From a bacterium (Candidatus Gribaldobacteria) CG07_land_8_20_14_0_80_33_18 (GTDB lineage: Bacteria; Patescibacteriota; Minisyncoccia; Minisyncoccales; CG1-02-41-26): a stretch of 6,888 nucleotides of DNA. A model generated the notes under the pieces. It worked only from the letters and a program-made list of their open reading frames with translations. It did no database searches and had not been told where the DNA came from. Shown piece by piece: positions 1-5,658 of the stretch. The position numbers were made by a program, and so were the translations under genes. Each line of letters begins with the position of its first letter. Position 1 is the first letter of the stretch. Where the stretch lies: contig PEWP01000007.1 in the NCBI GenBank assembly GCA_002779425.1, positions 1 to 6,888 of the forward strand. Reading direction: 5' to 3'.

Positions 1-43
1 AAAAAGGGTCTTATTACCTATCTTTTTGATAAGACCCTTTTTT
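1..43. terminator. Strong, probably bidirectional intrinsic terminator
   Basis: A perfect 14-bp inverted repeat (positions 1-14 with 29-42) encloses a 14-nt loop. The arm is A-rich on the left (AAAAAGGGTC) and T-rich on the right (GACCCTTTTTT), followed by more T. The T run serves a transcript arriving from the left. The matching A run means the minus strand also ends in U, so it could stop transcription in both directions. It isolates the next gene from whatever lies upstream of the window. Confidence 0.9.
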
Positions 44-58
44 ATTTTTTATGGCTAG

Positions 59-67
59 TGCTATAAT
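59..67 (+). promoter_or_regulatory. Extended -10 promoter (TGcTATAAT) of the secreted repeat protein
   Basis: A TG dinucleotide one base before a perfect TATAAT forms an extended -10 element. No -35-like hexamer is seen at the usual distance, where the sequence is the T tail of the upstream terminator. Transcription would be expected to start near 74, about 6 nt before the ATG at 81. This supports the ATG at 81 over the in-frame ATG at 51, which lies upstream of the promoter. Confidence 0.65.
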
Positions 68-80
68 AAAATTGACGGTT

Positions 81-1343
81 ATGAGAAAGATATTTTTTCT
101 AATTTTTCTTAGTTTTATTTTCAGTTTAGTTTTTGTCAGTTCCGCTTGGGCCGGAGCAAACCATAATGTTTCTGGTTGGGCTTGGAGTTCAAATATTGGT
201 TGGATTAGTTTTAATAACACGACTGGTGGAGGAGGGATAAATTATGGAGTTCATATTGACCCTTTAAGCAAAGAATTTTCTGGTTATGCTTGGTCAAACA
301 ACATTGGTTGGATTAGTTTTAATAAAGCAGACCTTGCCGGTTGTCTTGATGGAAATTGTTTAGCTAAACTTGATTTAGATAATGGCGAAGTTTCTGGCTG
401 GGCGAGAGCGCTATCTCAGGGTGATAACTGGGATGGCTGGATAAAATTAAGAGGAGTTACTTCTTCTCCCCCTTATGTTTATGGGGTAAAAGTAAATTTA
501 ACTAATAAAGAATTGGAGGGTTGGGCTTGGGGTTCCGATGTAATTGGCTGGATTAGTTTTAATTGTAAAAATGAAGATATTTGTTCAACTAAATCAAATT
601 ATAAAGTAATAGCTGATATTAATCGACCGCCAACTGCTACCAATCTTTCTGTTCCCTCTTGTTGTTATTGTGAAACTCCTGTTCAACAAAAATTCTCTTG
701 GAAATTTTCTGACCCTGATGGAGATAATCAAAAATATTATTGGCTTCAAGTTGATAAACAAGGAGACTTTCTATCTTTTGGAGAAGGAGAATATGATTTA
801 AAAGTTGGAAGCTACGCAGCAAATAACACTGTTACCCAAGGTTTTACTTCCCTCGTTAAAACTCCGGGAAATAATCAGCTCGGTTATAATATTAATTATT
901 ATTGGCGATTAAAAGTTATAGATAGTCGTGAAGCTACTTCAACTTGGATTTCTGGACCTTCATTTACTACTCCGACACATATATTTCCTTCGCCTAATTT
1001 TTCTTGGAAACCGGAAAATCCATCAAAAGATGAGGTTGTTCAACTTTGCGCAGTGAAAGAAGGAGATTGTTTAGATATGGAAGAGGAGAATGAAAGCGTA
1101 TGTTATAACAGCGTCAATGGAGAAATATCTTGTTCAAATGCAGGATTTAATTGGATACTTCCGTCTGAAGCTGAGTTTACTGGAACATCAACAGCTTCAA
1201 CAAAAAATCCAAAAGTTAAATTTAAAACCGAAGCTACGCATATTATAAAACTTGAAATAACAGATGATGTTGGAGGTTGTTCTTGCGAAAAGAGTATCGG
1301 CATTAGCAAGGCGCTTCCTGAATGGAAAGAAGTAGCGCCTTAG
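81..1343 (+). CDS. Secreted protein with GWAW/GWISFN repeats and Ig/FN3-like C-terminal part
   Basis: Probable exported surface protein of 420 residues; its ligand or role is unknown. Residues 1-24 are a classic signal peptide: MRK, a hydrophobic core, then the signal peptidase I site A-W-A before GAN. Residues 30-161 hold four imperfect units (30-45, 66-81, 104-125, 145-161) of the pattern SGWAW..NIGWISFN. They alternate with short YGV-I/D strands, suggesting a repeated beta structure. Residues about 183-298 resemble a fibronectin-III-like domain (SDPDGD, YYWRLKVIDS, W.SGPSF). Residues about 300-411 resemble a PKD/Ig-like domain (FSWKPENP, KLEITDD). About 13 cysteines suggest disulfides after export. 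No sortase motif or C-terminal membrane anchor is seen; it ends in LPEWKEVAP. The start at 81 is preferred to 51 because it begins the signal peptide and lies downstream of the -10 element. GWAW-repeat proteins are common in CPR genomes (recalled, not searched). Confidence 0.85.
   Translation: MRKIFFLIFLSFIFSLVFVSSAWAGANHNVSGWAWSSNIGWISFNNTTGGGGINYGVHIDPLSKEFSGYAWSNNIGWISFNKADLAGCLDGNCLAKLDLDNGEVSGWARALSQGDNWDGWIKLRGVTSSPPYVYGVKVNLTNKELEGWAWGSDVIGWISFNCKNEDICSTKSNYKVIADINRPPTATNLSVPSCCYCETPVQQKFSWKFSDPDGDNQKYYWLQVDKQGDFLSFGEGEYDLKVGSYAANNTVTQGFTSLVKTPGNNQLGYNINYYWRLKVIDSREATSTWISGPSFTTPTHIFPSPNFSWKPENPSKDEVVQLCAVKEGDCLDMEEENESVCYNSVNGEISCSNAGFNWILPSEAEFTGTSTASTKNPKVKFKTEATHIIKLEITDDVGGCSCEKSIGISKALPEWKEVAP
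168..563 (+). repeat. Four in-gene GWAW/GWISFN coding repeats
   Basis: Four diverged copies, 36-41 codons apart, lie at 168-215, 276-323, 390-455 and 513-563. Copies 1, 2 and 4 share the DNA string ggttggattagttttaa, or ggctggattagttttaa, encoding GWISFN. Copy 3 is the most diverged and longest, with an insertion between its two tryptophan motifs (W-A-R-A then W-D-G-W-I-K). The near-identical codons in copies 1 and 2 suggest fairly recent duplication or recombination. Confidence 0.8.
1308..1341 (+). terminator. Hairpin overlapping the stop codon, possible weak terminator
   Basis: AAGGCGC (1308-1314) pairs with GCGCCTT (1335-1341). An inner TTCC/GGAA pair lies inside the 20-nt gap. Only a weak T tract follows (attgatttt), so termination is uncertain. 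The right arm supplies the first T of the TAG stop, so the hairpin is partly coding sequence. It separates the secreted protein from the strong rny promoter that starts 10 nt later. Confidence 0.35.
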
Positions 1344-1350
1344 ATTGATT

Positions 1351-1379
1351 TTGACAAAAAGAATTTTCTTTGTTAGGAT
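1351..1379 (+). promoter_or_regulatory. Near-consensus sigma-70-type promoter of rny
   Basis: A perfect TTGACA (1351-1356) is followed by a 17-nt spacer and TAGGAT (1374-1379). The spacer ends in TGt, adding an extended -10. Expected start is near 1386, giving a leader of about 48 nt before the rny ATG. This is the best-matching promoter in the window and suggests strong constitutive expression. Confidence 0.8.
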
Positions 1380-1433
1380 TAAGGCATAACCATAATTTTC
1401 ACTTAGTTCAAATTATGAAAATAAAATTAGATT

Positions 1434-2963
1434 ATGAACCAATTTACTCTTATATTAATAAGCGGAGTTTGCTTGGGGCTCGGTGTAGTTTTAGGTTACT
1501 ATGCCCGCCAATCAATTGCCAAGAAGAAGAAAGGAACCATAGAAGCGGTCTTAGAAGAGAAGATTTCTCAAGCTAAAGTTGGGGCAGAAAAGATTTTAAA
1601 AGATGGTAAAGAAAAAGCAGCTCAAATTTTTGCTGAGGCGCAAAAAGAAACCGATGAAAGAAGAAGAGAAGTTTTAAATACTGAGAAATTTTTACTAAGA
1701 AGAGAGCATCTTTTAGAGGAGAAAATTTCGCGTTTTGAAGAAGAAGAGAAAGGATTGAGAGAAAAAATAGAAAAAGTTAAACAAATTAGAGAAGAATTAG
1801 AAAATAAAGGGAAAGAATTCCAAGAAAAATTAGAAAAAATCGCCGGTTTCTCAAAAGAAAAAGCAAAAGAAGAACTTTTCAGAATTGTTGAAGAAGAACA
1901 GAGAAAAGAATTATTGGAAAGAATGCAGAAATTAACTCAGGAAGGAGAGGGGAAATATGAAAAAAGGGCAAAAGAGATATTAGTTCAGGCAATTGAGAGG
2001 TGCGCTGTTTCCCAAACCCAGGAAACAACTGCCACTACCCTAAATTTACCCTCGGAAGAGATAAAAGGGAGAATTATTGGGAAAGAGGGAAGAAATATTA
2101 AAGTATTTGAAAAATTAACCGGGGTAGAGATTATAGTTGACGATACTCCGGAGACAGTAATTATCTCTAGTTTTAATCCTTTGAGACGGCACATTGCTAA
2201 AAAAGCCTTAGAGAAATTAATTAGAGATGGAAGAATTCAGCCGGCAAGAATTGAAGAAACAGTAGCTTTAGCTCAACAAGAAGTTGAAAAAGAAGTAAAA
2301 GAAGCAGGAGAGAAAGCAATTTATGAAACCGGAGTTCTCGGACTTCATCCAAAATTAGTAGAATTGTTAGGAAAATTATATTTTAGAACAAGTTATGGCC
2401 AGAATGTCTTGCTTCACTCCATTGAGGTAGCGCTGATTGCTTCGGTTTTAGCTGAGGAGTTAGGACTAAATGCCGAAGTGGCAAAAAGGGCGGGATTATT
2501 GCATGATATTGGTAAAGCCATTGACCAGCAAATTCAAGGAAGCCATGTTGATATCGGAATAAAAATTTTAGAAAGATTTAAAGAAGATGAGGAGATAATT
2601 AAAGCAATGAAAGCGCATCATGAGGAATATCCAGCCGAGAGTTTAGAGGCAATTATAGTAAAAGTAGCTGATGCAATTTCTTCTGCCCGGCCGGGGGCAA
2701 GAAAAGATACTTTAGAAAATTATTTAAAAAGATTAAAGGAATTAGAAGACGTTGCCTTATCTTTTAAAGGAATTGAAAATGCTTATGCTATTCAAGCGGG
2801 TCGAGAAATTAGAGTTTTTGTAAAGCCAGAAAAAATTGACGACCTTGAAGCGTATAAATTAGCAAAAGATATTGCCGGAAGGATTGAAGAAGAACTTAAT
2901 TATCCAGGAGAAATTAAAGTTACCCTTATTAGAGAAACCAGAGTGGTTGAATATGCAAAATAA
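1434..2963 (+). CDS. rny: Ribonuclease Y (membrane-anchored endoribonuclease)
   Basis: RNase Y starts mRNA decay by endonucleolytic cleavage at the inner face of the membrane. The 509-residue length matches the family. Domains in order: one N-terminal transmembrane helix (about 4-23); a long, highly charged coiled coil (about 30-190); a KH RNA-binding domain (about 203-268) with the loop IGKEGRN at 215-221; and an HD metal-dependent hydrolase domain. HD ligands visible are H328 (LLHS), H357-D358 (LLHDIGK), H395/H396 (KAHHEEYP) and D413 (VADAIS). The C-terminal GIENAYAIQAGREIRV stretch (from 446) is typical of RNase Y. The gene is monocistronic-looking, with its own promoter and 92 nt to the HU gene. 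No Shine-Dalgarno site precedes the ATG. All catalytic motifs look intact. Confidence 0.97.
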   Translation: MNQFTLILISGVCLGLGVVLGYYARQSIAKKKKGTIEAVLEEKISQAKVGAEKILKDGKEKAAQIFAEAQKETDERRREVLNTEKFLLRREHLLEEKISRFEEEEKGLREKIEKVKQIREELENKGKEFQEKLEKIAGFSKEKAKEELFRIVEEEQRKELLERMQKLTQEGEGKYEKRAKEILVQAIERCAVSQTQETTATTLNLPSEEIKGRIIGKEGRNIKVFEKLTGVEIIVDDTPETVIISSFNPLRRHIAKKALEKLIRDGRIQPARIEETVALAQQEVEKEVKEAGEKAIYETGVLGLHPKLVELLGKLYFRTSYGQNVLLHSIEVALIASVLAEELGLNAEVAKRAGLLHDIGKAIDQQIQGSHVDIGIKILERFKEDEEIIKAMKAHHEEYPAESLEAIIVKVADAISSARPGARKDTLENYLKRLKELEDVALSFKGIENAYAIQAGREIRVFVKPEKIDDLEAYKLAKDIAGRIEEELNYPGEIKVTLIRETRVVEYAK

Positions 2964-2969
2964 TGACTA

Positions 2970-3011
2970 TTGACTATACAAAAAGAAAAGGCATAGTATA
3001 ATAGGTATAAT
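2970..3011 (+). promoter_or_regulatory. Probable promoter region of the HU gene, with two TATAAT boxes
   Basis: TTGACT (2970-2975) is followed by CATAGT at a 16-nt spacing (2992-2997). Two perfect TATAAT boxes lie at 2997-3002 and 3006-3011, but without a well-spaced -35. Which box is used cannot be told from sequence. Leaders of about 35-50 nt would result. The tandem boxes suggest more than one start site for an abundant protein. Confidence 0.5.
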
Positions 3012-3055
3012 AAAATAAAAGGTCGAGAAACCCTAAATAAATTTTTATAAAAAAA

Positions 3056-3337
3056 ATGGCAAAAATAACAAAAGAAAATTTAATTGATGTCTTGGCTCAA
3101 AAAGCAACTTGTTCAAAAAAAGAAGCAAGTGATTGTTTGAATTTAATTATTGATGAGATTACCAATGCTTTAAAAAAAGGCAATGAAGTAACTTTAACTG
3201 GTTTTGGCACTTTTAGAGCAGCGAGTCGAAAAGCAAGAACTGGCCGCAACCCAAAAACTGGAGCTATTGTTAAAATTCCTGCCAAGAACGTTCCAAGATT
3301 TAAAGCAGGTAAAGCCTTAAAAGAAGCCGTTAAATAA
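3056..3337 (+). CDS. hup: HU-family nucleoid DNA-binding protein
   Basis: A 93-residue histone-like protein that binds and bends DNA as a dimer in the nucleoid. Residues 1-45 form the helical dimerisation part (KITKENLIDVLAQKA). Residues 46-60 contain the conserved VTLTGFGTF strand. Residues 63-69 (GRNPKTG) carry the intercalating proline at the tip of the beta arm. The C-terminal IPAKNVPRFKAGKALKEAV is canonical. Length and motifs fit HU rather than the longer IHF subunits, though the two are hard to separate by eye. No Shine-Dalgarno site is seen before the ATG. The gene has its own promoter region and ends 25 nt before a strong terminator, so it is probably monocistronic. Confidence 0.95.
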   Translation: MAKITKENLIDVLAQKATCSKKEASDCLNLIIDEITNALKKGNEVTLTGFGTFRAASRKARTGRNPKTGAIVKIPAKNVPRFKAGKALKEAVK

Positions 3338-3362
3338 GGTTTTTAAAAATTGAAAAGATTTT

Positions 3363-3391
3363 AAAACCGACCAAGAAGGTCGGTTTTTTTT
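3363..3391. terminator. Intrinsic terminator between HU and the tRNA-Pro/Gly pair
   Basis: AAAACCGACC (3363-3372) and GGTCGGTTTT (3378-3387) form a perfect 10-bp stem around the 5-nt loop AAGAA. The T run continues to 3391, which suits the HU transcript. On the opposite strand the stem ends in TTTTAA, so it can also end the tRNA-Pro/tRNA-Gly transcript arriving from the right. It is a shared convergent terminator. Confidence 0.9.
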
Positions 3392-3392
3392 A

Positions 3393-3463
3393 AGCGGGTG
3401 ATGGGAATCGAACCCACATAATCTGGTTGGAAACCAGAGACACTGCCATTGTGTTACACCCGC
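3393..3463 (-). tRNA. tRNA-Gly(TCC)
   Basis: On the minus strand the acceptor GCGGGTG pairs with CACCCGC. The D stem is ACAC/GTGT and the anticodon stem TCTGG/CCAGA. The loop TTTCCAA gives anticodon UCC. The T arm is GTGGG-TTCGATT-CCCAT. The discriminator is U73, as usual for bacterial tRNA-Gly. No CCA is encoded. It lies 2 nt after tRNA-Pro and directly before the shared terminator. Confidence 0.96.
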
Positions 3464-3465
3464 AG

Positions 3466-3536
3466 TCGGGGTGCCGAGATTTGAACTCGGGCCAAACGCT
3501 CCCAAAGCGTTTATGCTACCATTACACCACACCCCG
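3466..3536 (-). tRNA. tRNA-Pro(TGG)
   Basis: On the minus strand the acceptor CGGGGTG pairs with CACCCCG, including the C1-G72 pair typical of bacterial tRNA-Pro, with discriminator A73. The anticodon stem AACGC/GCGTT holds the loop TTTGGGA, giving anticodon UGG with G37. The D stem GTGT/GCAT uses two G-U pairs. No CCA is encoded. It is first in a two-tRNA transcript with tRNA-Gly. Confidence 0.96.
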
Positions 3537-3544
3537 CATTTTCA

Positions 3545-3572
3545 AGTATATAATAAAATTAAAAAGAGTAAA
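3545..3572 (-). promoter_or_regulatory. Promoter of the tRNA-Pro/tRNA-Gly pair
   Basis: Reading the minus strand, TTTACT (3572-3567), a 16-nt spacer and TATACT (3550-3545) form a good -35/-10 pair. The expected start falls within a few bases of the tRNA-Pro 5' end at 3536. It is back to back with the gene A promoter, whose -35 begins 19 nt away. Confidence 0.65.
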
Positions 3573-3590
3573 GGTTTCTTCAGATTTTAT

Positions 3591-3618
3591 TTTACAAAAT
3601 TGAACTAGGTGCTATACT
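3591..3618 (+). promoter_or_regulatory. Extended -10 promoter of gene A (and probably tRNA-Arg/tRNA-His)
   Basis: TTTACA (3591-3596), a 16-nt spacer ending in TGc, and TATACT (3613-3618). Expected start is near 3625, leaving about 23 nt before the ATG. The core TGCTATACT is identical to the -10 region of paralogous gene B. No convincing separate promoter is seen for tRNA-Arg(TCT) or tRNA-His, so this one may also drive them. Confidence 0.7.
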
Positions 3619-3647
3619 AAAATAATAAGATTAATCAGTTTAATTTT

Positions 3648-4310
3648 ATGAAATTAAGGGAGAAAATTAAAGCAGTGAGTTTACGAAAATTGGGGAAAAG
3701 TTATAGCGAAATACGTAAAAAAGTAAAAGTTTCGAAGGGGACTTTGAGTTTGTGGTTAAGAAACATAAAACTTACACCAGCACAAGAGAGAAGGCTTTAT
3801 ATGACATTGCGGCGAAGAAATGCATATAAAGGGGCAAAAATTCAACAAGAAAGACGAATAGCAAGAACTAAACAGATTATTCGCGAGGCAAAAAAAGAAG
3901 CGAAACGTCTTTTTAAAAATCCTTTATTTTTATCTGGTTTAATGTTATATTGGGCAGAGGGGGATAAGTCAGAAAGAACTGAAGCTGTAAAATTTAGCAA
4001 TTCAGATCCAGTAATGATAAAACTAATGATAAAATGGTTTAGGGAAATATGTAAGGTTCCGGAAGAAAAATTTAGAATTAATCTTCATATTCATGAACTT
4101 TTTTGCAGAAAAGAGGTAGAAAGTTATTGGTCAAAAATCACTAAGATCCCTCTGAATCAATTTTATAAAACTTATATTAAGCTCACATCGCTAAAACATA
4201 GAAGAAATCCTTTGTATAACGGAACTTGCAGTATTCGTGTAGGTAATGTAGATTTATTCAGAAAAATAAAGGGTTGGAAATTAGGATTTATAGAGAAACT
4301 TAAGATCTGA
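3648..4310 (+). CDS. HTH + LAGLIDADG-like protein, gene A (putative homing-type endonuclease or regulator)
   Basis: A 220-residue protein with no confirmed function. Residues 8-40 form a resolvase-type helix-turn-helix (LRKLGKSYSEI, VSKGTLSLWLR). Residues 47-90 are a very basic helical linker. Residues about 91-175 resemble a single-motif LAGLIDADG core: LFLSGLMLYWAEGDK (93-107) lines up with the LAGLIDADG helix and its acidic residue. It is followed by KFSNSDP (115-121), where such proteins have a beta strand and an NSDPE-like turn, and by YWSKITKI (160-167). A single motif would imply a homodimer. Gene B (5659-6285) is a paralog sharing the domain order, YW-EG-K, F-NSD and an identical YWSKITKI. 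The gene ends 8 nt before tRNA-Arg(TCT). It could be a DNA-binding endonuclease, a degenerate one acting as a regulator, or a transposition-related protein; the LAGLIDADG assignment is by eye only. Confidence 0.75.
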   Translation: MKLREKIKAVSLRKLGKSYSEIRKKVKVSKGTLSLWLRNIKLTPAQERRLYMTLRRRNAYKGAKIQQERRIARTKQIIREAKKEAKRLFKNPLFLSGLMLYWAEGDKSERTEAVKFSNSDPVMIKLMIKWFREICKVPEEKFRINLHIHELFCRKEVESYWSKITKIPLNQFYKTYIKLTSLKHRRNPLYNGTCSIRVGNVDLFRKIKGWKLGFIEKLKI

Positions 4311-4318
4311 GAATATTT

Positions 4319-4392
4319 GCCCTCGTAGCTTAATTGGATAAAGCAGGGCCCCTCTAAGGCCAAGAGTGGCTGTTCGAGTCAGCCCGAGGGCA
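4319..4392 (+). tRNA. tRNA-Arg(TCT) with C33 in place of U33
   Basis: Acceptor GCCCTCG pairs with CGAGGGC; D stem GCTT/AAGC; T arm GGCTG-TTCGAGT-CAGCC; discriminator A; no CCA. The anticodon loop is CCTCTAA between GGCC and GGCC, giving anticodon UCU. A20, an arginine identity base in bacteria, is present in the D loop. Two oddities: position 33 is C instead of the nearly universal U, and the outermost anticodon-stem pair 27-43 is G-A. It reads AGA/AGG, which the genes here use heavily. It lies 8 nt after gene A and 3 nt before tRNA-His. Confidence 0.9.
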
Positions 4393-4395
4393 CAT

Positions 4396-4467
4396 GGTGG
4401 CTATAGTGTAGCGGTAACACTACTCCCTGTGAAGGAGTCATCGCCGGTTCAAATCCGACTAGCCACC
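4396..4467 (+). tRNA. tRNA-His(GTG)
   Basis: The extra G at -1 (4396) opposes C73 (4467), the hallmark of tRNA-His. Acceptor GTGGCTA pairs with TAGCCAC. The anticodon stem ACTCC/GGAGT holds the loop CTGTGAA, giving anticodon GUG. The T loop is TTCAAAT. No CCA is encoded. A T run begins 4 nt downstream (4471-4477), which may help to end the transcript before the convergent protease gene. Confidence 0.96.
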
Positions 4468-4475
4468 CACTTTTT

Positions 4476-5504
4476 TTAGCTTTTTTCAGTTAGAATAATT
4501 TTTAATAATTTTTCTTTTCCTTCTCTTAAAATTTTCAAGGGAATTTCCTGACCAACTTTAAAATTTTGTAAAATATCGCTTAAAGTATTTTCTGGGGTAA
4601 TTTTTTCTTGTTCCATTTCTAAAATCACATCGTTTTCCATTAGACCAGCTCTATCTGCCGGGCTACCGGGTATGACTGCTTCAGCTGTTTTCAGAGAGAG
4701 GTTGGGTTCGGAGACAACCAAAGCGCCAAAACTTGCTGGCAGATTATATTTTTCTTTTAAAATTTTATTAAGCAAAATATATCTTATTCCCAAAAAGGGT
4801 TGACGGACTCGGCCATATTTTTTAAACTCCTCTAAAATTTTTTTAGCATTATTAATTGGTAAACTAAAGCCAATGTTTTCAGCGCCAAAAACCGTAGCCA
4901 CATTAATTCCTATGACATTTCCCTCAATATCAACCAATGGTCCGCCAGAATTCCCCGGATTAATTGCCGCATCGGTTTGAATCAGTCCCCGCAATTTTGT
5001 TTCTTTTCCGGCTAAAGCATCAGCCGCTCTAATTTCCCGGCTTAAACCGGAAATTACGCCTACTGAAACAGTATTTTGAAAAAGGCCTAAAGCATTGCCG
5101 ATAGCTATGACGGTTTGACCCAAGTCCAATTTTGAAGAGTCGCCCATCCCTATTATTGGTAAATTATTTTTTTTAGTATTTATTTTTAAAATACCAACAT
5201 CAGATATTGCATCGCAGAATAAAATTTTCGGTCTAAATTTTTCTCCGTTTGGCAAGATAACCACATATTCAGCATTTTCGTCGGCAATAACATGGCGATT
5301 GGTTAAAATTATTCCATCTTTATCAATAATAAATCCTGAACCACCTCCTATTTTTATTTTTTTCTTTTGAGGGAGACCAAAAAGTTCTTCTCCCAAAAAA
5401 CCAAAAGGCGATTCAAAAACCTCTAAATACTTTGAGATACTGATAGTAACCACTGCCGGTAAAACTTTCTTAACGGTATTAATAATTTGAGATTTTTCTG
5501 CCAT
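4476..5504 (-). CDS. htrA: HtrA/DegP-family serine protease, one PDZ domain, no visible export signal
   Basis: Trypsin-fold serine protease for protein quality control. Catalytic triad: H71 (TNRHVI), D102 (SDVGIL) and S186 (GNSGGPL), with INPG just before the serine as in HtrA proteins. The protease domain spans about 10-230 and includes a short LA-type loop (about 33-50). One PDZ domain follows (about 236-338; FLGIRY, PGSPADRAGL). At 342 residues it is shorter than DegP, which has two PDZ domains, and closer to DegS. Unlike DegS it has no N-terminal membrane anchor or signal peptide: it begins MAEKSQIINTVKKVLPAVV. No earlier in-frame start exists, since a TAA lies four codons upstream. A cytoplasmic location is therefore inferred. 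It is convergent with tRNA-His and divergent from the tRNA-Arg fragment. Its promoter implies a leaderless mRNA. Confidence 0.95.
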   Translation of the reverse strand: MAEKSQIINTVKKVLPAVVTISISKYLEVFESPFGFLGEELFGLPQKKKIKIGGGSGFIIDKDGIILTNRHVIADENAEYVVILPNGEKFRPKILFCDAISDVGILKINTKKNNLPIIGMGDSSKLDLGQTVIAIGNALGLFQNTVSVGVISGLSREIRAADALAGKETKLRGLIQTDAAINPGNSGGPLVDIEGNVIGINVATVFGAENIGFSLPINNAKKILEEFKKYGRVRQPFLGIRYILLNKILKEKYNLPASFGALVVSEPNLSLKTAEAVIPGSPADRAGLMENDVILEMEQEKITPENTLSDILQNFKVGQEIPLKILREGKEKLLKIILTEKS

Positions 5505-5510
5505 ATTTTT

Positions 5511-5539
5511 AGTTTATCATAGAAGCTTATTGCCAACAA
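5511..5539 (-). promoter_or_regulatory. Extended -10 promoter of htrA, implying a leaderless mRNA
   Basis: On the minus strand TGaTAAACT (5519-5511) is an extended -10. A weak -35, TTGTTG (5539-5534), lies at 17-nt spacing. Only 6 nt separate the -10 from the ATG at 5504, so transcription would begin at or next to the A of the start codon. The -35 overlaps that of the divergent promoter at 5530-5558. Confidence 0.55.
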
Positions 5540-5558
5540 GAAAAAAATATGCTAAAGT
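5530..5558 (+). promoter_or_regulatory. Promoter in front of the tRNA-Arg fragment
   Basis: TTGCCA (5530-5535), a 17-nt spacer ending in TGc, and TAAAGT (5553-5558). The expected start is near 5565, ten bases before the 5' end of the tRNA-like sequence. This is the arrangement expected for a functional tRNA gene. Its -35 overlaps the htrA -35 on the other strand. Confidence 0.6.
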
Positions 5559-5574
5559 CTAAAATTGTTAATCA

Positions 5575-5612
5575 GTCCTCGTAGTCCAATGGATAGAACA
5601 CTGAAATTCTGT
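5575..5612 (+). pseudogene. 5' half of a tRNA-Arg(TCT), cut after the anticodon
   Basis: The sequence fits tRNA positions 1-38: acceptor strand GTCCTCG, T8-A9, D arm GTCC-AATGGATA-GAAC with G18-G19 and the arginine identity base A20, A26, stem strand CTGAA, then loop start A-T33-TCT. The expected 3' stem strand TTCAG is absent; the sequence becomes AT-rich directly after TTCT. No partner such as CGAGGAC, and no matching T arm, is found downstream in the window. D-stem pair 12-23 is C-A, consistent with decay. It resembles tRNA-Arg(CCT) at 6297 (16 of the first 20 bases equal). It is most simply a tRNA gene broken by insertion of the gene B unit. An intron-bearing or split tRNA is possible but unsupported here. 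Confidence 0.65.
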
Positions 5613-5620
5613 TAATGAGA

Positions 5621-5638
5621 TATTAGCTCTTTCTAATA
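5621..5638. promoter_or_regulatory. Dyad over the -35 region of gene B, possible operator
   Basis: TATTAG (5621-5626) and CTAATA (5633-5638) form a perfect 6-bp inverted repeat around CTCTTT. It occupies the place where the gene B -35 would be, 7 nt before the extended -10. Binding by a dimeric HTH protein, perhaps gene B itself, would block the promoter. No equivalent dyad is seen before gene A, so this is only a candidate. Confidence 0.3.
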
Positions 5639-5642
5639 CATA

Positions 5643-5651
5643 TGCTATACT
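5643..5651 (+). promoter_or_regulatory. Extended -10 promoter of gene B, implying a leaderless mRNA
   Basis: TGcTATACT, with only 7 nt between its last base and the ATG at 5659, so the start site should coincide with the start codon or lie one base before it. The nine-base core equals that of gene A. No good -35 is seen, as often with extended -10 promoters. Confidence 0.6.
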
Positions 5652-5658
5652 ATTAAGA

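Noticed and set aside
51..80. In-frame start at 51 for the secreted protein
   Set aside because: The ATG at 51 lies upstream of the TATAAT box, and the ten extra residues would spoil the start of a textbook signal peptide beginning at 81.
1415..1576. Upstream ORF beginning at the ATG at 1415 and overlapping rny in another frame
   Set aside because: It follows the rny promoter and could be a uORF, but the peptide is only the out-of-frame reading of rny with no recognisable features.
3317..3532. Minus-strand ORF of 71 codons over the tRNA-Gly/Pro pair
   Set aside because: Its codons are almost entirely tRNA-Pro, tRNA-Gly and terminator sequence, a typical spurious ORF.
4308..4310. TGA possibly recoded as glycine, as in some CPR lineages
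   Set aside because: Read-through would translate straight into tRNA-Arg, and no in-frame TGA occurs within the other genes, so the standard code is adequate.
3631..5576. TTAATCAGT shared upstream of gene A (3631) and upstream of the tRNA fragment (5568)
   Set aside because: Nine AT-rich bases shared at different distances from the genes; expected by chance and with no wider match around them.
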